Shown: positions 16,735-25,045 of the stretch, piece after piece
Layout: the number at the start of each line of letters is the position of its first letter
Numbering within the stretch: position 1 is the stretch's first letter
Origin: Pseudohalioglobus lutimaris
GTDB taxonomy: Bacteria; Pseudomonadota; Gammaproteobacteria; Pseudomonadales; Halieaceae
Reading direction: 5' to 3'
DNA length: 64,000 nt
Assembly (NCBI RefSeq): GCF_002866825.1
Contig: NZ_PKUS01000010.1
Span: forward strand, 124,001 to 188,000
The notes under the pieces: model-generated
What the model saw: the letters and a program-made list of their open reading frames with translations, nothing else
Database searches by the model: none
What the model was told of the DNA's origin: nothing
Position numbers and translations under genes: made by a program

Positions 16735-17515
16735 CTACAGTACTCCCGACGACCTGCCCGGCCCACCAGGCGCAGACCACCAGTGCTACGCTGCCCAGGT
16801 ACAGAGATACCTGCAGCAAACTGGGCGTCGCTTCATATCCAAACACCGCGTAGAGCAACTGCCCGGTCAGCGATTGCTCGTTTACCAGTACATTACTGTC
16901 CCACAGCTGTCGCGCTGAAGGCAGCCAGTCTACCTGCTCAAGCAACATACTCGACTGCATCACCATGCCGGCGCCAATCAGGGCAAGCAACGCGTGGCAA
17001 ACCGGGATAACGCGCCGCTCGGGCAGGGAATTCAAAGCCGCATACAGTAATACCCCCACACTGAGACCGATGGTTGCCCCTATCGCACTGCCAGCGAATA
17101 CCGCTGTCCTGTGCTCCTCGGATGTTGCAAACCCGGTAATGTAGATGAGGATCTCCGAGCACTCACGGGTCAAGGCACAAAGTGTGGCAAGTGCCATGAA
17201 GATAGCCATCGGCTGTGCCATCACCGAAGCACTGCGCCCTACCCGCGTTGCCACGAAGACAACACAGACCAGAGCAACAAAAACCAACACCTGCAGCAAG
17301 GCACTGACCACCTCCTGCCCGGCCCCGTCCAGGGCGTCAGTCATAGAGTCGAGTGAAAAGGCGAACAAGACTACCGCCACCACCGTTAGCGGAAGCGCCA
17401 GCAGCAGCCAGCGCAGGGACAACCGTAGCGAGACGGTCATCGCCAGCAGCACGCTGATCAGGACTGATGCCTCCAGAACTTCACGCAGCACCAGCACAAC
17501 CGAATTAATCAACAT
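16724..17515 (-). CDS. FTR1-family iron permease
   Basis: A 263-residue, seven-helix membrane protein with the two REXXE iron-site motifs of the FTR1/EfeU family. REVLE lies at 11-15 in the first helix and RECSE at 117-121 in the fourth. In known systems these helices bind and pass ferric iron across the inner membrane, working with a cupredoxin and/or P19-type protein. It follows the cupredoxin gene after 9 bp and overlaps the outer-membrane-like gene. Placement directly after a two-component system suggests metal-responsive control. No ferredoxin or P19 partner is visible. Confidence 0.85.
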   Translation of the reverse strand: MLINSVVLVLREVLEASVLISVLLAMTVSLRLSLRWLLLALPLTVVAVVLFAFSLDSMTDALDGAGQEVVSALLQVLVFVALVCVVFVATRVGRSASVMAQPMAIFMALATLCALTRECSEILIYITGFATSEEHRTAVFAGSAIGATIGLSVGVLLYAALNSLPERRVIPVCHALLALIGAGMVMQSSMLLEQVDWLPSARQLWDSNVLVNEQSLTGQLLYAVFGYEATPSLLQVSLYLGSVALVVCAWWAGQVVGSTVDAA

Positions 17516-17524
17516 GAAAAAACT

Positions 17525-17854
17525 TCACTCTACAACCACCCTGCCCTGTGCCGTTTTGGGGTTAAATTCACCAAAGAACGGGTAGACTCCCGATTTCAAA
17601 GGGCCGATAAAGATATTCGCTTTGCGCCCGCCCATTATCACCTTCTCGCGATTGAGTTCATAACTCTCGAATTCCTCTGGAGTGCTGTCGCGGTTATAGA
17701 CAACCAGTTTTACCTTGGTATCAGCGGGTATGCGCAGTTCCTCGGGGTGAAACAGGTGGTCGCGAATCTCAATTTCAAAGATCGGTGTTTTTGCCTGCAA
17801 TGCACCAGCCCCCAGCAGCAGGCCGGTCATGATTACAAGCGGCCTCCTTATCAC
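17525..17854 (-). CDS. Exported cupredoxin-like protein (FTR1 partner)
   Basis: A 109-residue protein with a signal peptide cleaved near LQAKT, followed by a single small beta domain of the Cupredoxin_1 type. Recognisable segments are EIEIRDHLFHPEELRIPAD, an EEFESYELNREKVI loop and GVYPFFGEFNPKTAQGRVVVE-like C-terminal strands. FTR1-linked cupredoxins such as FtrB are periplasmic and are thought to help oxidise or hand over iron. The GEF-N-P position usually reads GEFH in this group as I remember it, so a metal ligand may be missing. Its ATG overlaps the histidine kinase stop by four bases, and the permease follows. Confidence 0.78.
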   Translation of the reverse strand: MIRRPLVIMTGLLLGAGALQAKTPIFEIEIRDHLFHPEELRIPADTKVKLVVYNRDSTPEEFESYELNREKVIMGGRKANIFIGPLKSGVYPFFGEFNPKTAQGRVVVE

Positions 17855-19152
17855 GATGATGCCGCCGGAAAATGAATGCGTACGCCAAGACCACCAAGGT
17901 CGCTGTCTACCAGTTCAATGCGGGCAGAATGCACGGTCACAATGTGTGCAACAATTGACATGCCCAGCCCTGAACCGCTGCTGCCTCCACTGCCACCCAT
18001 ACGGTAAAAACGCTCAAAAACACGCTGTCGCTCGTGAGCGGGAATCCCGGGACCCGAGTCATCCACGGCCAGTACGGGATAGCCATCCTCCATACTTACC
18101 GAGACGCGTATCTCTGCCTCGCGCGGGCAATACTTGGCGGCGTTGTCCAGCAGGTTACCGAGTAAAGTCTCAAGTAAAGCCGGATCACCGGACATGGGCG
18201 CCGGCGAGCCCTCCAGGGACAGCACCTGGGCTTTCCCGGTGAACCGGGGCCAGGCGGCAGCGGTTACGCGCTGGCAAAGCGAGTGCAGGTCCAGCTCGCT
18301 GAACTTCGCTTGAATCAGTTCGGGATGGGTTCGACTGAGATCAAGAATCTGCTCCACGAGATGGTGCATACGTTCCACTCCGGCATTGGCATGTTCGAGA
18401 GCGGGCGCACCGGGGGGCAGGTCAGCGGCAATATTGTGCAGGTGTACCTTCAACACACTCAGCGGTGTGCGTAGTTCGTGAGCGGCATGTGAGGCAAATT
18501 GCTTTTCTCTCTCAAACGCCGCAGCCAGGCGGGCAAACAGAGAGTTAGTTGAATCGATCAGTTGCACCAGCTCGCGAGGCGGGCGTCGCACCCTGACCGG
18601 AGACAGATCATCGCTGCGACGTGTGTTTATCTGGTTGCTCAGTTCGCGCAGAGGGCGTAGGCCCCAGCCCACCAGCAGCCATACCAGCAGCGCAGAGACT
18701 GGGAGCCAGAGCAGCAAAGGCAAAACCGATTCGAGCACTACTTTCTCCGCCACCAGGTGACGCAGGTCGGCCCGCTCAGCTACGACAAAAACCGTTTTAT
18801 TCTCTGCTTGTAGTGTGTATGTGCGCCAACGATAGCCGGAAAAGTTTGCGTAACGATACCCCTCGCTGAAGTCACCTATAGGCGCGGCCGGTGACCCCTC
18901 CGACGCCAGTAGCAGTTCCCCTTCTCGCCAGACCTGGAAGGCAAACTCACCATCACGCTGATCCATCACGCGGCTACTGATGCCCTCCGTGCGGGCCAGT
19001 CGCAGAATATCGCTGGCGTGGGCCAACTGTTTATCGAGCAGTTTCTCCGCCTCACGCATACTGGAAAGATATCCATTTAGCGCCGCGATAAAAGACACCA
19101 GCGAAAACGCGGCCACCAGCATGACCACCAGATAGGTGCGGATTGAGTTCAT
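17851..19152 (-). CDS. Sensor histidine kinase of the QseC/TctE type
   Basis: A 433-residue inner-membrane kinase. A first helix (7-29) and a second near 140-165 frame a periplasmic domain of about 110 residues. A HAMP region follows with RPLRELSNQ, then the H-box HAAHELRTPL containing the phosphorylated His, the N-box LLGNLLDNAAKY, and the G boxes VDDSGPGIP and SGSGLGMSIV. It should phosphorylate the response regulator encoded just upstream, with which it overlaps by four bases; it also overlaps the cupredoxin gene by four. The input signal is unknown; iron or copper is likely from context. Confidence 0.88.
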   Translation of the reverse strand: MNSIRTYLVVMLVAAFSLVSFIAALNGYLSSMREAEKLLDKQLAHASDILRLARTEGISSRVMDQRDGEFAFQVWREGELLLASEGSPAAPIGDFSEGYRYANFSGYRWRTYTLQAENKTVFVVAERADLRHLVAEKVVLESVLPLLLWLPVSALLVWLLVGWGLRPLRELSNQINTRRSDDLSPVRVRRPPRELVQLIDSTNSLFARLAAAFEREKQFASHAAHELRTPLSVLKVHLHNIAADLPPGAPALEHANAGVERMHHLVEQILDLSRTHPELIQAKFSELDLHSLCQRVTAAAWPRFTGKAQVLSLEGSPAPMSGDPALLETLLGNLLDNAAKYCPREAEIRVSVSMEDGYPVLAVDDSGPGIPAHERQRVFERFYRMGGSGGSSGSGLGMSIVAHIVTVHSARIELVDSDLGGLGVRIHFPAASS

Positions 19153-19808
19153 GTCGCGGACACGGTATAGCCAATGCCACGTACAGTCTTGATCAGTTTA
19201 TCAGGTAGCTTCTTGCGCAGGTGGTGTATGTGGACTTCCAGTGCATTACTCGATACTTCCTCTCCCCAGCTGTAGAGGCGCGCTTCCAGCGCCTCACGCG
19301 TCAGCACCTTGCCGGCGCTTTCCATAAGCGTCTTCAACAGCATATATTCACGTCTTGGCATTTCCACCGGTTGCCCTGCCACAGCGACGGCGTGGGCTGC
19401 GGTATCAAGCTCCACATCACCGATACATATCTTGCTGCTGGCGGCAGTGGACAGTCGGCGTTCAAATGCACGCAGGCGCGCTGCCAGCTCCTGCATGTCA
19501 AAGGGCTTGGGGAGATAATCATCGGCGCCCCGGTCAAGGCCGGCTATCCTGTCGCCTATCTCACCCCTGGCCGTTAACACCAGCACCGCAGAACGAACAC
19601 CTTTATCACGTATCTGCGAAAGTACGTCCAGGCCATCCATATCCGGCAGCCCCAGGTCGAGAACGATAATATCCGGCTGCTCGGCCGCGACCGCAGCCAG
19701 GGCCAGCCTGCCGCTGGCAACATGGTTAACCACAAAGCCCTCGCGACCAAGGGCCTGCTGCAAGCCGGCCGCGAGTGAGTCATCGTCTTCTACAAGGAGG
19801 ATGTGCAT
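19149..19808 (-). CDS. OmpR/PmrA-family response regulator
   Basis: A 219-residue two-domain regulator. The receiver domain has the acidic pair in LLVEDDDSL, the phospho-accepting Asp in IIVLDLGLPDMDG and the lysine in DDYLPKPFD. The C-terminal winged helix includes EYMLLKTLMESAGKVLT and EVHIHHLRKKLP. It most resembles the PmrA/QseB branch. It starts 11 bp after the SDR gene and overlaps the kinase gene, placing it in the middle of the ten-gene operon. This implies that it is made together with both the biosynthetic genes before it and the transport genes after it, possibly autoregulating the unit. Confidence 0.88.
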   Translation of the reverse strand: MHILLVEDDDSLAAGLQQALGREGFVVNHVASGRLALAAVAAEQPDIIVLDLGLPDMDGLDVLSQIRDKGVRSAVLVLTARGEIGDRIAGLDRGADDYLPKPFDMQELAARLRAFERRLSTAASSKICIGDVELDTAAHAVAVAGQPVEMPRREYMLLKTLMESAGKVLTREALEARLYSWGEEVSSNALEVHIHHLRKKLPDKLIKTVRGIGYTVSAT

Positions 19809-19819
19809 TAGGCGGGATT

Positions 19820-20617
19820 TTAACGCGCCACGGTGTGCGCCGCCATTGCCTGGCGGCGGACAACCGCTAACTTTTTAACCAGGGCGGAATCGACAATGCC
19901 GGGCAAGAGAGCGTTTAGCATGGCAAAAAAACGCTCCGGAGCGCCGATTTGACGCACGCTTTTGCCGGAGTGCAGCAACGCCAGCAATTCTTCTGCCACC
20001 TGTTCTGGCGCGTCCGTTGCATTGCCCAGTTCCTCGTTCATTGCCACCACTTCCGGTGGATTCATGGGGGTGGCAACAGCCCGCGGGGCAAGATACTGTA
20101 CCCTTACATCGCTATCAGCGAGCTCACGCCGCAAAGCCTCGGTAAAACCACGCAACGCAAACTTGCTGGCACTGTAACCACAGTAGCCAGCGAACCCTAT
20201 ACTGCCAAAGCCAGAACCGACGTTTACAACTGCGCCATGGCGCTGGCGCAGTTGCGGCAGCAGGTCCCTGGTCAGCAGGATGGGGGCCATAACATTGACA
20301 GCTATCATCTCTTGTAACTGCTCATCGGTTTGATGCTCAAGCAGGCCAAAGCAATTGACCCCGGCGTTATTGATCAGTATGTCCACTGCGTCAGCGCAGG
20401 CATTCACCACCGTCGCCCTGCCCTCCTCGGCGGTAATGTCGGCAACCACCGGGCGATGGCCATCGCCCGGAAGTGCCTCGCATAGGGCACCAAGCTGATC
20501 TATTGTGCGACCCACCAGCAGCAGGCATGCGCCGCGTCCGGCCAGTTTCCTTGCCATCGCACTGCCAATACCGCCGGCAGCACCTGTCAGGACAACCCTC
20601 TTGCCACTGATATCCAT
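19820..20617 (-). CDS. Short-chain dehydrogenase/reductase
   Basis: A 265-residue classical SDR. The cofactor loop GAAGGIG is at 12-18, LINNAGV follows, the catalytic serine lies in VNVGSGFGS, and the YSASK box supplies Tyr and Lys. The segment after it, YLAPRAVATPMN, resembles fatty-acyl or sterol-active members. It should be a soluble NAD(P)-dependent oxidoreductase acting on an alcohol, ketone or acyl aldehyde. It lies 9 bp after the HDO gene and 11 bp before the response regulator gene. Within the operon it is the probable reducing or tailoring step. Confidence 0.83.
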   Translation of the reverse strand: MDISGKRVVLTGAAGGIGSAMARKLAGRGACLLLVGRTIDQLGALCEALPGDGHRPVVADITAEEGRATVVNACADAVDILINNAGVNCFGLLEHQTDEQLQEMIAVNVMAPILLTRDLLPQLRQRHGAVVNVGSGFGSIGFAGYCGYSASKFALRGFTEALRRELADSDVRVQYLAPRAVATPMNPPEVVAMNEELGNATDAPEQVAEELLALLHSGKSVRQIGAPERFFAMLNALLPGIVDSALVKKLAVVRRQAMAAHTVAR

Positions 20618-20626
20618 CTGTTACGC

Positions 20627-21298
20627 CTATGCCGCCAGGGCAGTGGCCTGCCCTGCCCGCACACTGCCATAGACGTTCGCATAGAGCCGATAGAACATCT
20701 TTGCGCAATGCAGGATCGCACGCTGGTCTTCTTCACCATCAATGCGATTCATCAGGTCCTCAAAGAATTTTACATGCTCGATATCAAGTGCGCCGTGCGA
20801 GCGCAGATAGGAAAACGCCTCCGGCCCCAGTCCCGTGGATGCCGCAATGCATTCTGCCGCCTTGTCGGCCACCGACACGCTGGTGCCTTCCAGCACGTGC
20901 ACCATACCGAAGAAGCCGACTGGATTTCCGCGATCGATCACGTGATATGCATAGGCCACCATCAGTTCTGTTTCAGCAGTGGGTATAGCTGCGCGCACGG
21001 CCTCTGCATCGTAACCGCAGGCACGGATATCGTTGAGTATCCACTCCTGGTGTCCCAGCTCCTCTTCCACGTATTCTGCCAGGGCAGTACGCAGCCATTC
21101 CATGTCACCCGGTATGCGTGAACCTGCCGCCATCAGCAACGGAATGGTATGCTTTACATGATGGTAGGCCTGCCCCAGAAAGGCTGCGTAAGTGTCCCTG
21201 TCCAGCTTGCCGGCAAGCGCGTCCTGCACCAGAGGGCTGGCGATCAACAGCTCCCTCTCTGTTCTGGTTTCGTTCTGAAGTGTTGAGAAAAAGCTCAT
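20627..21298 (-). CDS. Heme-oxygenase-like diiron oxidase (HDO; TenA/PqqC-like fold)
   Basis: A 223-residue all-helical protein of the iron-containing redox enzyme group. Putative metal ligands are arranged on three helices: Glu79/80 and His83 in VEEELGHQEW, Glu137 in HVLEGTS, and His168/Asp172/His175 with Glu180 in SHGALDIEHVKFFED. Characterised relatives (UndA, BesC, the SznF HDO domain, FlcD/FlcE, CADD) use O2 and iron to cleave or oxidise fatty acids, amino acids or peptides. Position between an acyl-AMP ligase and an SDR suggests that an acyl or aminoacyl intermediate is its substrate. The start overlaps the ligase stop by four bases. Confidence 0.78.
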   Translation of the reverse strand: MSFFSTLQNETRTERELLIASPLVQDALAGKLDRDTYAAFLGQAYHHVKHTIPLLMAAGSRIPGDMEWLRTALAEYVEEELGHQEWILNDIRACGYDAEAVRAAIPTAETELMVAYAYHVIDRGNPVGFFGMVHVLEGTSVSVADKAAECIAASTGLGPEAFSYLRSHGALDIEHVKFFEDLMNRIDGEEDQRAILHCAKMFYRLYANVYGSVRAGQATALAA

Positions 21299-22800
21299 AC
21301 GGCCATCGGCTCCTGTTCTGTAATTGAGTAGAGTTGGTCAACTTCATCTGTGTAGCGCTTGCAGATGTGATCACGACGCAGGCGCCCGTTGTCAGTCAGG
21401 CTGCCTGCGGCAACAGAAAACGGCTCAAACAAGCGAAGCCAGCGGGCCACGCGGGCATAATCCGGCAATGTGGCGTTCACCTTATCAATAGCCAACTGCA
21501 CTGACGCATCATCAAGCTCGTTGGTCGCAGGCAACAACAGCGCCGCGCAAAACGGCCGATCATCACCCAGCACCATTACCTGGGCAAACAGTCCGCTGGC
21601 CAGCAATTCGCTCTCCACCCACTCGGGGCTGATATTCCTGCCAAAACTGCTCACCAGCACATTCTTACTGCGACCCTTCACAGTCACGAACCCATCCTCT
21701 GTCACACTGCCAAGGTCACCGGTAAGGATTTGTTCGACGCCCCAGCTTCGTGGCTCGTCCAGGTAACCGAGAAAGCTGTTACCGCAGACCACCAGCTCAC
21801 TGTTTTGCTGAACCACCGTTACATGCGGTAATACTTTGCCACTGGTGCCAGGTCTGTCATGTTGCCGGGTGTTGAGCGCAACCACCGACGCGCACTCGGA
21901 CAAACCGTACCCCTCATAAACAGGCAGGCCGGCAGCGCGCACTCGCTGCACTACCGCCGGCGCTACACGCCCTCCTCCAACCGCGACAAAACGCAATGAG
22001 GCGGGGGCTTGCCAGCCGCTGGACAGTGCGCTGTCAAACAGACTCAAAAACTGCGGCACCAGAATCATTGTGCTGGGCTGCAGTTGAGAAACCGCTTTCA
22101 GGAACCGTCGCGGACGCAGGCCTGAGCTGCCGGCCATACCCAGCTGTTCAAGGGGGTAGACCAGGCTGGTGCCGGCACTGATCAGAGGCATATACAGGCC
22201 GCCAATATTTTCCAAAAGCGTACTCAACGGTAACGCGCAAAGATGGCGCGGCGCCTCTTCATCCAGGACACTGGCCAGGGACACGGCGACTCGCTGGCAC
22301 TGCGCCAATGAAAGGCAGACACCCTTTGGACTGCCAGTCGAACCTGAGGTGAATGTAAGTTTTTCAGTACCTGCGGGCATACTGGCGGCTTTAGCTACCG
22401 CCAGTCTTCGCCAGCGTAAGGTGGGTGCACCGTGTGCACAAGCATCGTTTCCACCGCCCAACAACGCGCTTATGCGCTGCTGGTTCTGCTCGTCGAAGAG
22501 CAGCGTATCGATGCTTGCCGAGTCAAGCACGTGGCGCAGCTGGGCATCGCTAAAAAATGTAGGTATGGGTACCAGACAAAGTGCATCACACTGGCTAGCC
22601 ATGTCGGCCACCACCCAGTCAACGCTGTTGTCACTGAGCAGGCCGATGACAGCGGCTTCACTTACCCGCAGTTGCTCAGCGAGCGCCTCAACGCGATCCA
22701 GCAGCGCGGCTGCACTGACCGTGCCAGCAGGACCTTCAAGCACTGGATCTTCGCCACGGCTTTCGGCTCGCCTGCGCAAGACGTCCACAGGCGAGGTCAC
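21295..22800 (-). CDS. AMP-binding ligase (long-chain acyl-CoA synthetase-like)
   Basis: A 501-residue ANL-superfamily protein, more divergent than the three ligases at the left of the window. The P-loop is TFTSGSTGSPKGV, the core motif YEGYGLSECASV, followed by LTGDLG and KGRSKNVLVSSFGRNISPEW, which is the long-chain type of hinge. It should adenylate an acyl chain in the cytosol. A GTG start overlaps the stop of the hemolysin-family gene, and its own stop overlaps the HDO start. These couplings argue that the three proteins act on the same substrate. The acceptor, CoA or another thiol/amine, is unknown. Confidence 0.82.
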   Translation of the reverse strand: MTSPVDVLRRRAESRGEDPVLEGPAGTVSAAALLDRVEALAEQLRVSEAAVIGLLSDNSVDWVVADMASQCDALCLVPIPTFFSDAQLRHVLDSASIDTLLFDEQNQQRISALLGGGNDACAHGAPTLRWRRLAVAKAASMPAGTEKLTFTSGSTGSPKGVCLSLAQCQRVAVSLASVLDEEAPRHLCALPLSTLLENIGGLYMPLISAGTSLVYPLEQLGMAGSSGLRPRRFLKAVSQLQPSTMILVPQFLSLFDSALSSGWQAPASLRFVAVGGGRVAPAVVQRVRAAGLPVYEGYGLSECASVVALNTRQHDRPGTSGKVLPHVTVVQQNSELVVCGNSFLGYLDEPRSWGVEQILTGDLGSVTEDGFVTVKGRSKNVLVSSFGRNISPEWVESELLASGLFAQVMVLGDDRPFCAALLLPATNELDDASVQLAIDKVNATLPDYARVARWLRLFEPFSVAAGSLTDNGRLRRDHICKRYTDEVDQLYSITEQEPMAV

Positions 22801-23504
22801 ACGCGCTGCCCCCGAATGGCGTCCGCGAGACTATCGATAGCCAACTTCTCACGGCTCCAGAGCGCGGATATGCGCGGATGGTGACTACCGTGTACCACAG
22901 CCTGGGCAATGTCTGCCAGCACGACACGGGGGTCGCCGTCATAATAACTGCCCCACATTTGAGCTCTACCATCAAGCTGTTCGGGGTCTGCCGGGCAGAC
23001 CTCGCGAGTGACGAAGCCGCATCGCCTGATAGACATTCTTACCGCGCGATTGGCGGCAAACACGAGATGACTGATTCCCGCCCGCCCCAGAGCTGCAACC
23101 ACCAGCAGGTAAAGAGCTACCGCCTGGCCCGGTTGCGACGCCACCAGGTTACCCAACTCCATGACCTGGCCACGGCTTACCTGGCGACCGAATACCCGGG
23201 CGACATGGTCCTCCACCGGTGAGGGAAGGTAAGCCTCACAGAACAGGCTGGTGTTGTTGGCACCGCGTAAACCCAGGGCTGCCTGCAAGTCCCTGTCCTG
23301 CTCCATAAACACCAGCAAGGGCAGGAATTCAAACACTGACGCGCCATACGCAGCACGAAATATCGAGGTGATATAGCGCTCTACAGGCTCGCGCTGCGCA
23401 GAGTGCGCGTCGCGATAGTCCACCCGCACAGGAACAACAGATTCAGCATCCAGCCGGCTGCTGACTTTCTCCAAAGGAACTTGTCGCCGTGTATCGATAG
23501 TCAT
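22797..23504 (-). CDS. Thermostable hemolysin family protein (acyltransferase-like fold)
   Basis: A 235-residue protein matching the thermostable hemolysin (T_hemolysin) family named after Vibrio delta-VPH. Shared elements are the YGASVFEFLPLLV region, ALGLRGA, FCEAYL, VMELGNLVAS and the late MWGSYYDGDPRV motif. The fold belongs to the same broad clan as GNAT acetyltransferases and LuxI-type autoinducer synthases, so an acyltransferase role is more plausible than pore formation. No signal peptide is present. It begins 11 bp after the TPR protein gene and overlaps the AMP ligase gene. I infer that it transfers an activated acyl group to a small acceptor. Confidence 0.78.
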   Translation of the reverse strand: MTIDTRRQVPLEKVSSRLDAESVVPVRVDYRDAHSAQREPVERYITSIFRAAYGASVFEFLPLLVFMEQDRDLQAALGLRGANNTSLFCEAYLPSPVEDHVARVFGRQVSRGQVMELGNLVASQPGQAVALYLLVVAALGRAGISHLVFAANRAVRMSIRRCGFVTREVCPADPEQLDGRAQMWGSYYDGDPRVVLADIAQAVVHGSHHPRISALWSREKLAIDSLADAIRGQRV

Positions 23505-23515
23505 AGTACTTGTCC

Positions 23516-24154
23516 CTATTGGCCGTCTATGTCGGCAAGCAAGGCCTCGATTTCTTTGCGCCTAGCCTCGTCAGCCAGCTCCCGTCCCGGCCTTTTCGGC
23601 GCCTCCAGCGCGCTTTCCAGGTACTGGCGCGCGCCAGCGGAGTCGCCTTGGTCGAGCAGATAATCAGCATAAAAATAATTGGCATCGATACCTTCCGGGT
23701 TGAGCGCCAGGCCCGCCTTAAGCAACTCACTTGCCTTGTCATTATCACCAAAGCCGATGGGCCAACCGGGGACCTTGAAATAGAGCGTACCCAGGCTGGT
23801 GCTGGCGGCACCATGCAAAGTATTCGGTGAAAGGTCGATCGCTTTCTCCAGCATCGCGCGGGCTGCCCTGGCGTACTTCATGGCGGAAAAGCTACTGGCC
23901 AAACCCGCATAACTGGAATTGGCGATACCGCACCAGGTCAATAGTTCCGCGTCATCAGGTTGCCGGGCGGCAGCCTCGACGCAGGTTTCCACCAGTTCCT
24001 CCAGCGCTGCTTTGCGAGCATCACCTGCAAGGCCAAAGTTAGCCTGATCCCAATCCTGCTGAATGGTTTCAGAAAGTGAACTGGCCGCTAATAACGGCGA
24101 CAGTGATAACAACACCACAGCCAGAATGGGACGGTAGTTTCTGTTCAAGCACAT
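23516..24154 (-). CDS. Exported TPR-repeat protein
   Basis: A 212-residue protein starting at ATG 24154, which has a GGTGGAGA ribosome site; an ATG 54 bases further upstream would add an unlikely polar extension. A signal peptide (IL-AVVLLSLSPLLAASS) directs it to the periplasm. The body is helical, with tetratricopeptide-like pairs, for example MLEKAIDLSPNTLHGAAS and LLKAGLALNPEGIDANYF. Such proteins are usually scaffolds. It is the first gene of the long operon, 11 bp before the hemolysin-family gene, and may tie the pathway to the envelope. Confidence 0.72.
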   Translation of the reverse strand: MCLNRNYRPILAVVLLSLSPLLAASSLSETIQQDWDQANFGLAGDARKAALEELVETCVEAAARQPDDAELLTWCGIANSSYAGLASSFSAMKYARAARAMLEKAIDLSPNTLHGAASTSLGTLYFKVPGWPIGFGDNDKASELLKAGLALNPEGIDANYFYADYLLDQGDSAGARQYLESALEAPKRPGRELADEARRKEIEALLADIDGQ

Positions 24155-24354
24155 AACGTATCTCCACCGGGGCTCTTTGCCCTCCATGAACGACACTTTA
24201 GCGAGCATTTCTTAACGAAAGCTTATGGCGCAGCGATAAAATGGTGAATGGAATCAGCGTTTTGGTTAATCTATTGTCGTGGATTGACGGCAGCGACCAG
24301 CATTGCCAGGGACGGCCCGGCGATGGCGATCCATGCTATCGGGAGTAATCAGCC

Positions 24355-25017
24355 ATGCTGGAGAAAAACAACTTACTGGAACTGCTGGTTGATCATTGCC
24401 AACAGCAGCACTACCCCCCACGAGTCCAGGTGCTGCAGCCTGGAGACCCCGCAGACACGCTTTACTATGTGGTGGAGGGCTCCCTGTCCATTCACCGTGA
24501 AGACGAAGGCGGTCAAGTGATTGTCCTGGCCTACCTGCACCAGGGCGACTTTCTGGGTGAGATGGGTGTCTTCCTCGATTTTCCCTCGCGGGGCGTCTAC
24601 GTAAAGACCCGCGCAGCCACCGTGCTTGCCCAGATCACTTATCAACACCTGCAAGCACTACTGGAGACTGAACTCGCACCACATCGTGCCGATTTTTTGC
24701 ACCTGTTCGGCGCGCAGTTGGCGAAGCGCCTTATGCAGTCCGAGCGCAAAGTCGGCGACCTTGCGTTGCTGGATGTCACCGGACGAATCGCCCGTGTACT
24801 GCTCGACCTGACGGAAGAACCCGACGCGCATGTGCACCCTGACGGCATTCGCGTCAAGGTCACGCGCACGGAGATGGCACGGCTCACCGGGTGTTCCCGG
24901 GAAATGGCAGGACGCTGCCTGCGCGAACTGGAGGAGCGTGAGTTGATATTCAGTGAAGGGCGCAGCGTGATTGTACTGGGTGCCGGCAAATCCGGGGCAC
25001 CGCTGGAAAACGTTTAA
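24355..25017 (+). CDS. Crp/Fnr-family regulator (Vfr/CRP-like)
   Basis: A 220-residue cAMP-receptor-type activator. The N-terminal cyclic-nucleotide domain includes LYYVVEGSLSIHRED, the GDFLGEMGVF phosphate-binding cassette followed by RGVYVKTRAATVLAQI, and a long dimer helix. The C-terminal winged helix has TRTEMARLTGCSREMAGR as recognition helix. The PBC residues look intact enough for nucleotide binding. It is divergent from the ten-gene operon, with 200 bp between the starts, so it could regulate that operon; it could equally be the global CRP of the organism. GGGAGT precedes the ATG. Confidence 0.85.
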   Translation: MLEKNNLLELLVDHCQQQHYPPRVQVLQPGDPADTLYYVVEGSLSIHREDEGGQVIVLAYLHQGDFLGEMGVFLDFPSRGVYVKTRAATVLAQITYQHLQALLETELAPHRADFLHLFGAQLAKRLMQSERKVGDLALLDVTGRIARVLLDLTEEPDAHVHPDGIRVKVTRTEMARLTGCSREMAGRCLRELEERELIFSEGRSVIVLGAGKSGAPLENV

Positions 25018-25045
25018 TCGCCAGCGTACTGCTGGTTAAAGGTAT

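Noticed and set aside
22797-23504. Calling the thermostable-hemolysin homologue a secreted toxin
   Set aside because: There is no signal peptide, it is coupled to biosynthetic genes, and its fold belongs with acyltransferases.
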